Shown here: in pieces, positions 1-15,464 of the stretch
Layout: every line of letters begins with the position of its first letter
How positions within the stretch are numbered: position 1 is the first letter of the stretch
NCBI RefSeq assembly: GCF_000003605.2
Contig: NW_003119428.1
Span: forward strand, 436,697 to 452,160
Source of the DNA: Saccoglossus kowalevskii
Taxonomy: Eukaryota > Hemichordata > Enteropneusta > Harrimaniidae
Length of the DNA: 15,464 nucleotides
Direction: 5' to 3'
The notes under the pieces: generated by a model
Told to the model about the DNA's origin: nothing
The model's database searches: none
The model's input: the letters and a program-made list of their open reading frames with translations, nothing else
Made by a program: the position numbers and the translations under genes

Positions 1-213
1 TATTAGATTCATTTTCTCCTTTATATTTGCACATCCCATCATTGTCATGTTCCCATGCAATAAGTTCTTTAATTCTCTAAATATTGGAGTATCTGTTTGT
101 ATTATGAAAAAGACAAATGTGTGTTTATTTGATTTTGACCATAGTTTACCATTGAGTCAACTCAAATTCTTGTTCATAAAGAGCTTCTATTGTGATTATT
201 TTTATTTTGGTAG
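1..213 (+). other. 3' end of the upstream ACO2 intron
   Basis: AT-rich intron tail with a T-rich tract (about 195-210) before the TAG acceptor at 211-213. No coding similarity to the preceding aconitase segment was seen. The short open frame 47-244 crosses into exon a in a different frame and has no codon support. Confidence 0.85.
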
Positions 214-14759
<14,546 letters not shown>

Positions 14760-14843
14760 GTAGGTCAATTGACACATGCAATGAGCTACAGACTCTCATC
14801 ACCATCTGAAATCTCTATTTACAACCTGTGAAAAAGTTTAAGG

Positions 14844-15049
14844 ATACTGTTAAATACTCGATTTTAGCTGGAATAAATTTTTGCTGAAATGATTTTTTTG
14901 GGTGTTTTGTATGGAATTTATTTTCACTGATTTCTGACCAGTTGAATGTGAAAATATAGGAAAAACGGTATATCCGCTGCATTTTATTTTCACTGAATCA
15001 GTCCTTCAGCGAAAATTAATTCCAAACGAAAATAAAGTATTTTACAGTA
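14844..15049 (-). mobile_element. TACTGTAAAAT-family MITE, full copy iii (206 bp, reverse orientation)
   Basis: On the minus strand it begins TACTGTAAAATACTTTATTT and follows copy ii block by block: GGAATTAATTTTCGCTGAAG, TTCAGTGAAAATAAAAT, ATATACC, TTTTTCCTATATTTT, CAGTGAAAATAAATTCCAT, ACAAAACACCCAAAAAA, and TTCAGC in the far arm. It is longer than copy ii because the left arm is complete. TA lies at both outer edges. It sits 85 bp after the exon l donor. Confidence 0.85.
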
Positions 15050-15376
15050 CACCTGGATAATTGGAAAAAGTGGGAAAAATTTAAAAACACTAACAATTCT
15101 TGCGATTTCCCCCCTCTACTGTTAAGCCACAATTTAGTGGCCATTTTGAATAGAAAATTGGTCAGAATACATAGTTATTTGAACTTTTAAATCCACTTAT
15201 ATATTAATAATCCTACATGCACTTGATTTCATTTTCTGCAAATTTGTAAGATTTGATGATATTTATGGGCAATCATTTCACAAACTTTGCTTAAAGACCC
15301 TGGTACTACAGATTTTCCCTTTTTTACAAAATTATGAGTCTACTAAAGTATGAAATGATATCTGGCAGTGATTATG

Positions 15377-15464
15377 GGCTTTACATGAACAGAAAGTATA
15401 TTCTATGTGAACACAATGGTGTTAATGAAAATGTGTAACTGGCTTTACATGAACAGAAAGTATA
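15377..15464 (+). repeat. 24-bp direct repeat with 64-bp period at window edge
   Basis: GGCTTTACATGAACAGAAAG followed by TATA occurs at 15377-15400 and exactly again at 15441-15464, where the window stops. Two exact starts 64 bp apart suggest the beginning of a tandem array continuing beyond the edge, or a simple short duplication. Confidence 0.7.

Larger units (their letters stand above)
14760..15464 (+). other. Start of the next ACO2 intron, cut by the window end
   Basis: Opens with GTAGGT in phase 0. It holds a TACTGTAAAAT-family MITE (14844-15049) and, at the right edge, a 24-bp direct repeat. The next expected coding segment (VKGKCTTDHIS) is not present on this strand in any frame I can read. 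Confidence 0.85.

Noticed and set aside
1-213. Iron-responsive element that regulates ACO2 translation
   Set aside because: In mammals that hairpin is in the 5' untranslated region; this window starts well inside the coding part and no CAGTG-loop hairpin of that form was seen here.

Overview
This window is nuclear DNA from an animal. It is AT-rich and intron-dominated, and it holds an internal stretch of one protein-coding gene on the + strand: mitochondrial aconitase (ACO2, aconitate hydratase). Twelve exons joined at GT-AG splice sites give 1,329 nt, or 443 codons in frame. These match, without any gap that I can see, roughly residues 145-587 of the mammalian precursor of about 780 residues. 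The first ~144 residues (with the transit peptide) lie upstream of the window. The last ~193 residues (the C-terminal swivel domain) lie downstream.

Layout: tail of an upstream intron (1-213); exon a (214-306); a 4.3 kb intron; exon b (4602-4760); a 2.4 kb intron; exons c and d (7180-7231, 7798-7896); a 1.7 kb intron; a denser cluster of exons e-i (9634-11699); a 1.6 kb intron; exons j, k and l (13274-13385, 13757-13879, 14604-14759); then the start of another intron to the window end. I found no other gene, tRNA, rRNA or CRISPR array on either strand. Every long open frame is either an exon with read-through into its introns or a chance frame.

The encoded part carries the [4Fe-4S] cluster ligands (three Cys, in exons h and i) and the catalytic or substrate-binding Asp-Ser-His, His, Asn, Glu and Arg residues expected of domains 1-3. 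The gene therefore looks intact and functional over this stretch.

The introns are more unusual. They hold several families of short non-autonomous repeats. (1) Two copies plus one eroded fragment of an element begin with a perfect hairpin (AGCTCCGCT/AGCGGAGCT), repeat that arm near the 3' end next to a second hairpin, and have a core of ~150 bp tandem units that differs in unit number between copies. This architecture recalls bivalve 'pearl' and DINE-1/HINE (Helentron-associated) elements. (2) A MITE family has long terminal inverted repeats starting TACTGTAAAAT. (3) A different ~188 bp MITE lies in intron 2. (4) A ~300 bp sequence is present in both intron 1 and intron 3. (5) A ~180 bp unit is duplicated in tandem in intron 2. 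(6) A minisatellite-like repeat runs off the window's right edge.

The host is most probably a marine invertebrate, plausibly a lophotrochozoan such as a mollusc. This rests only on the aconitase similarity to animals, the intron style and the repeat architecture, so it is inference.
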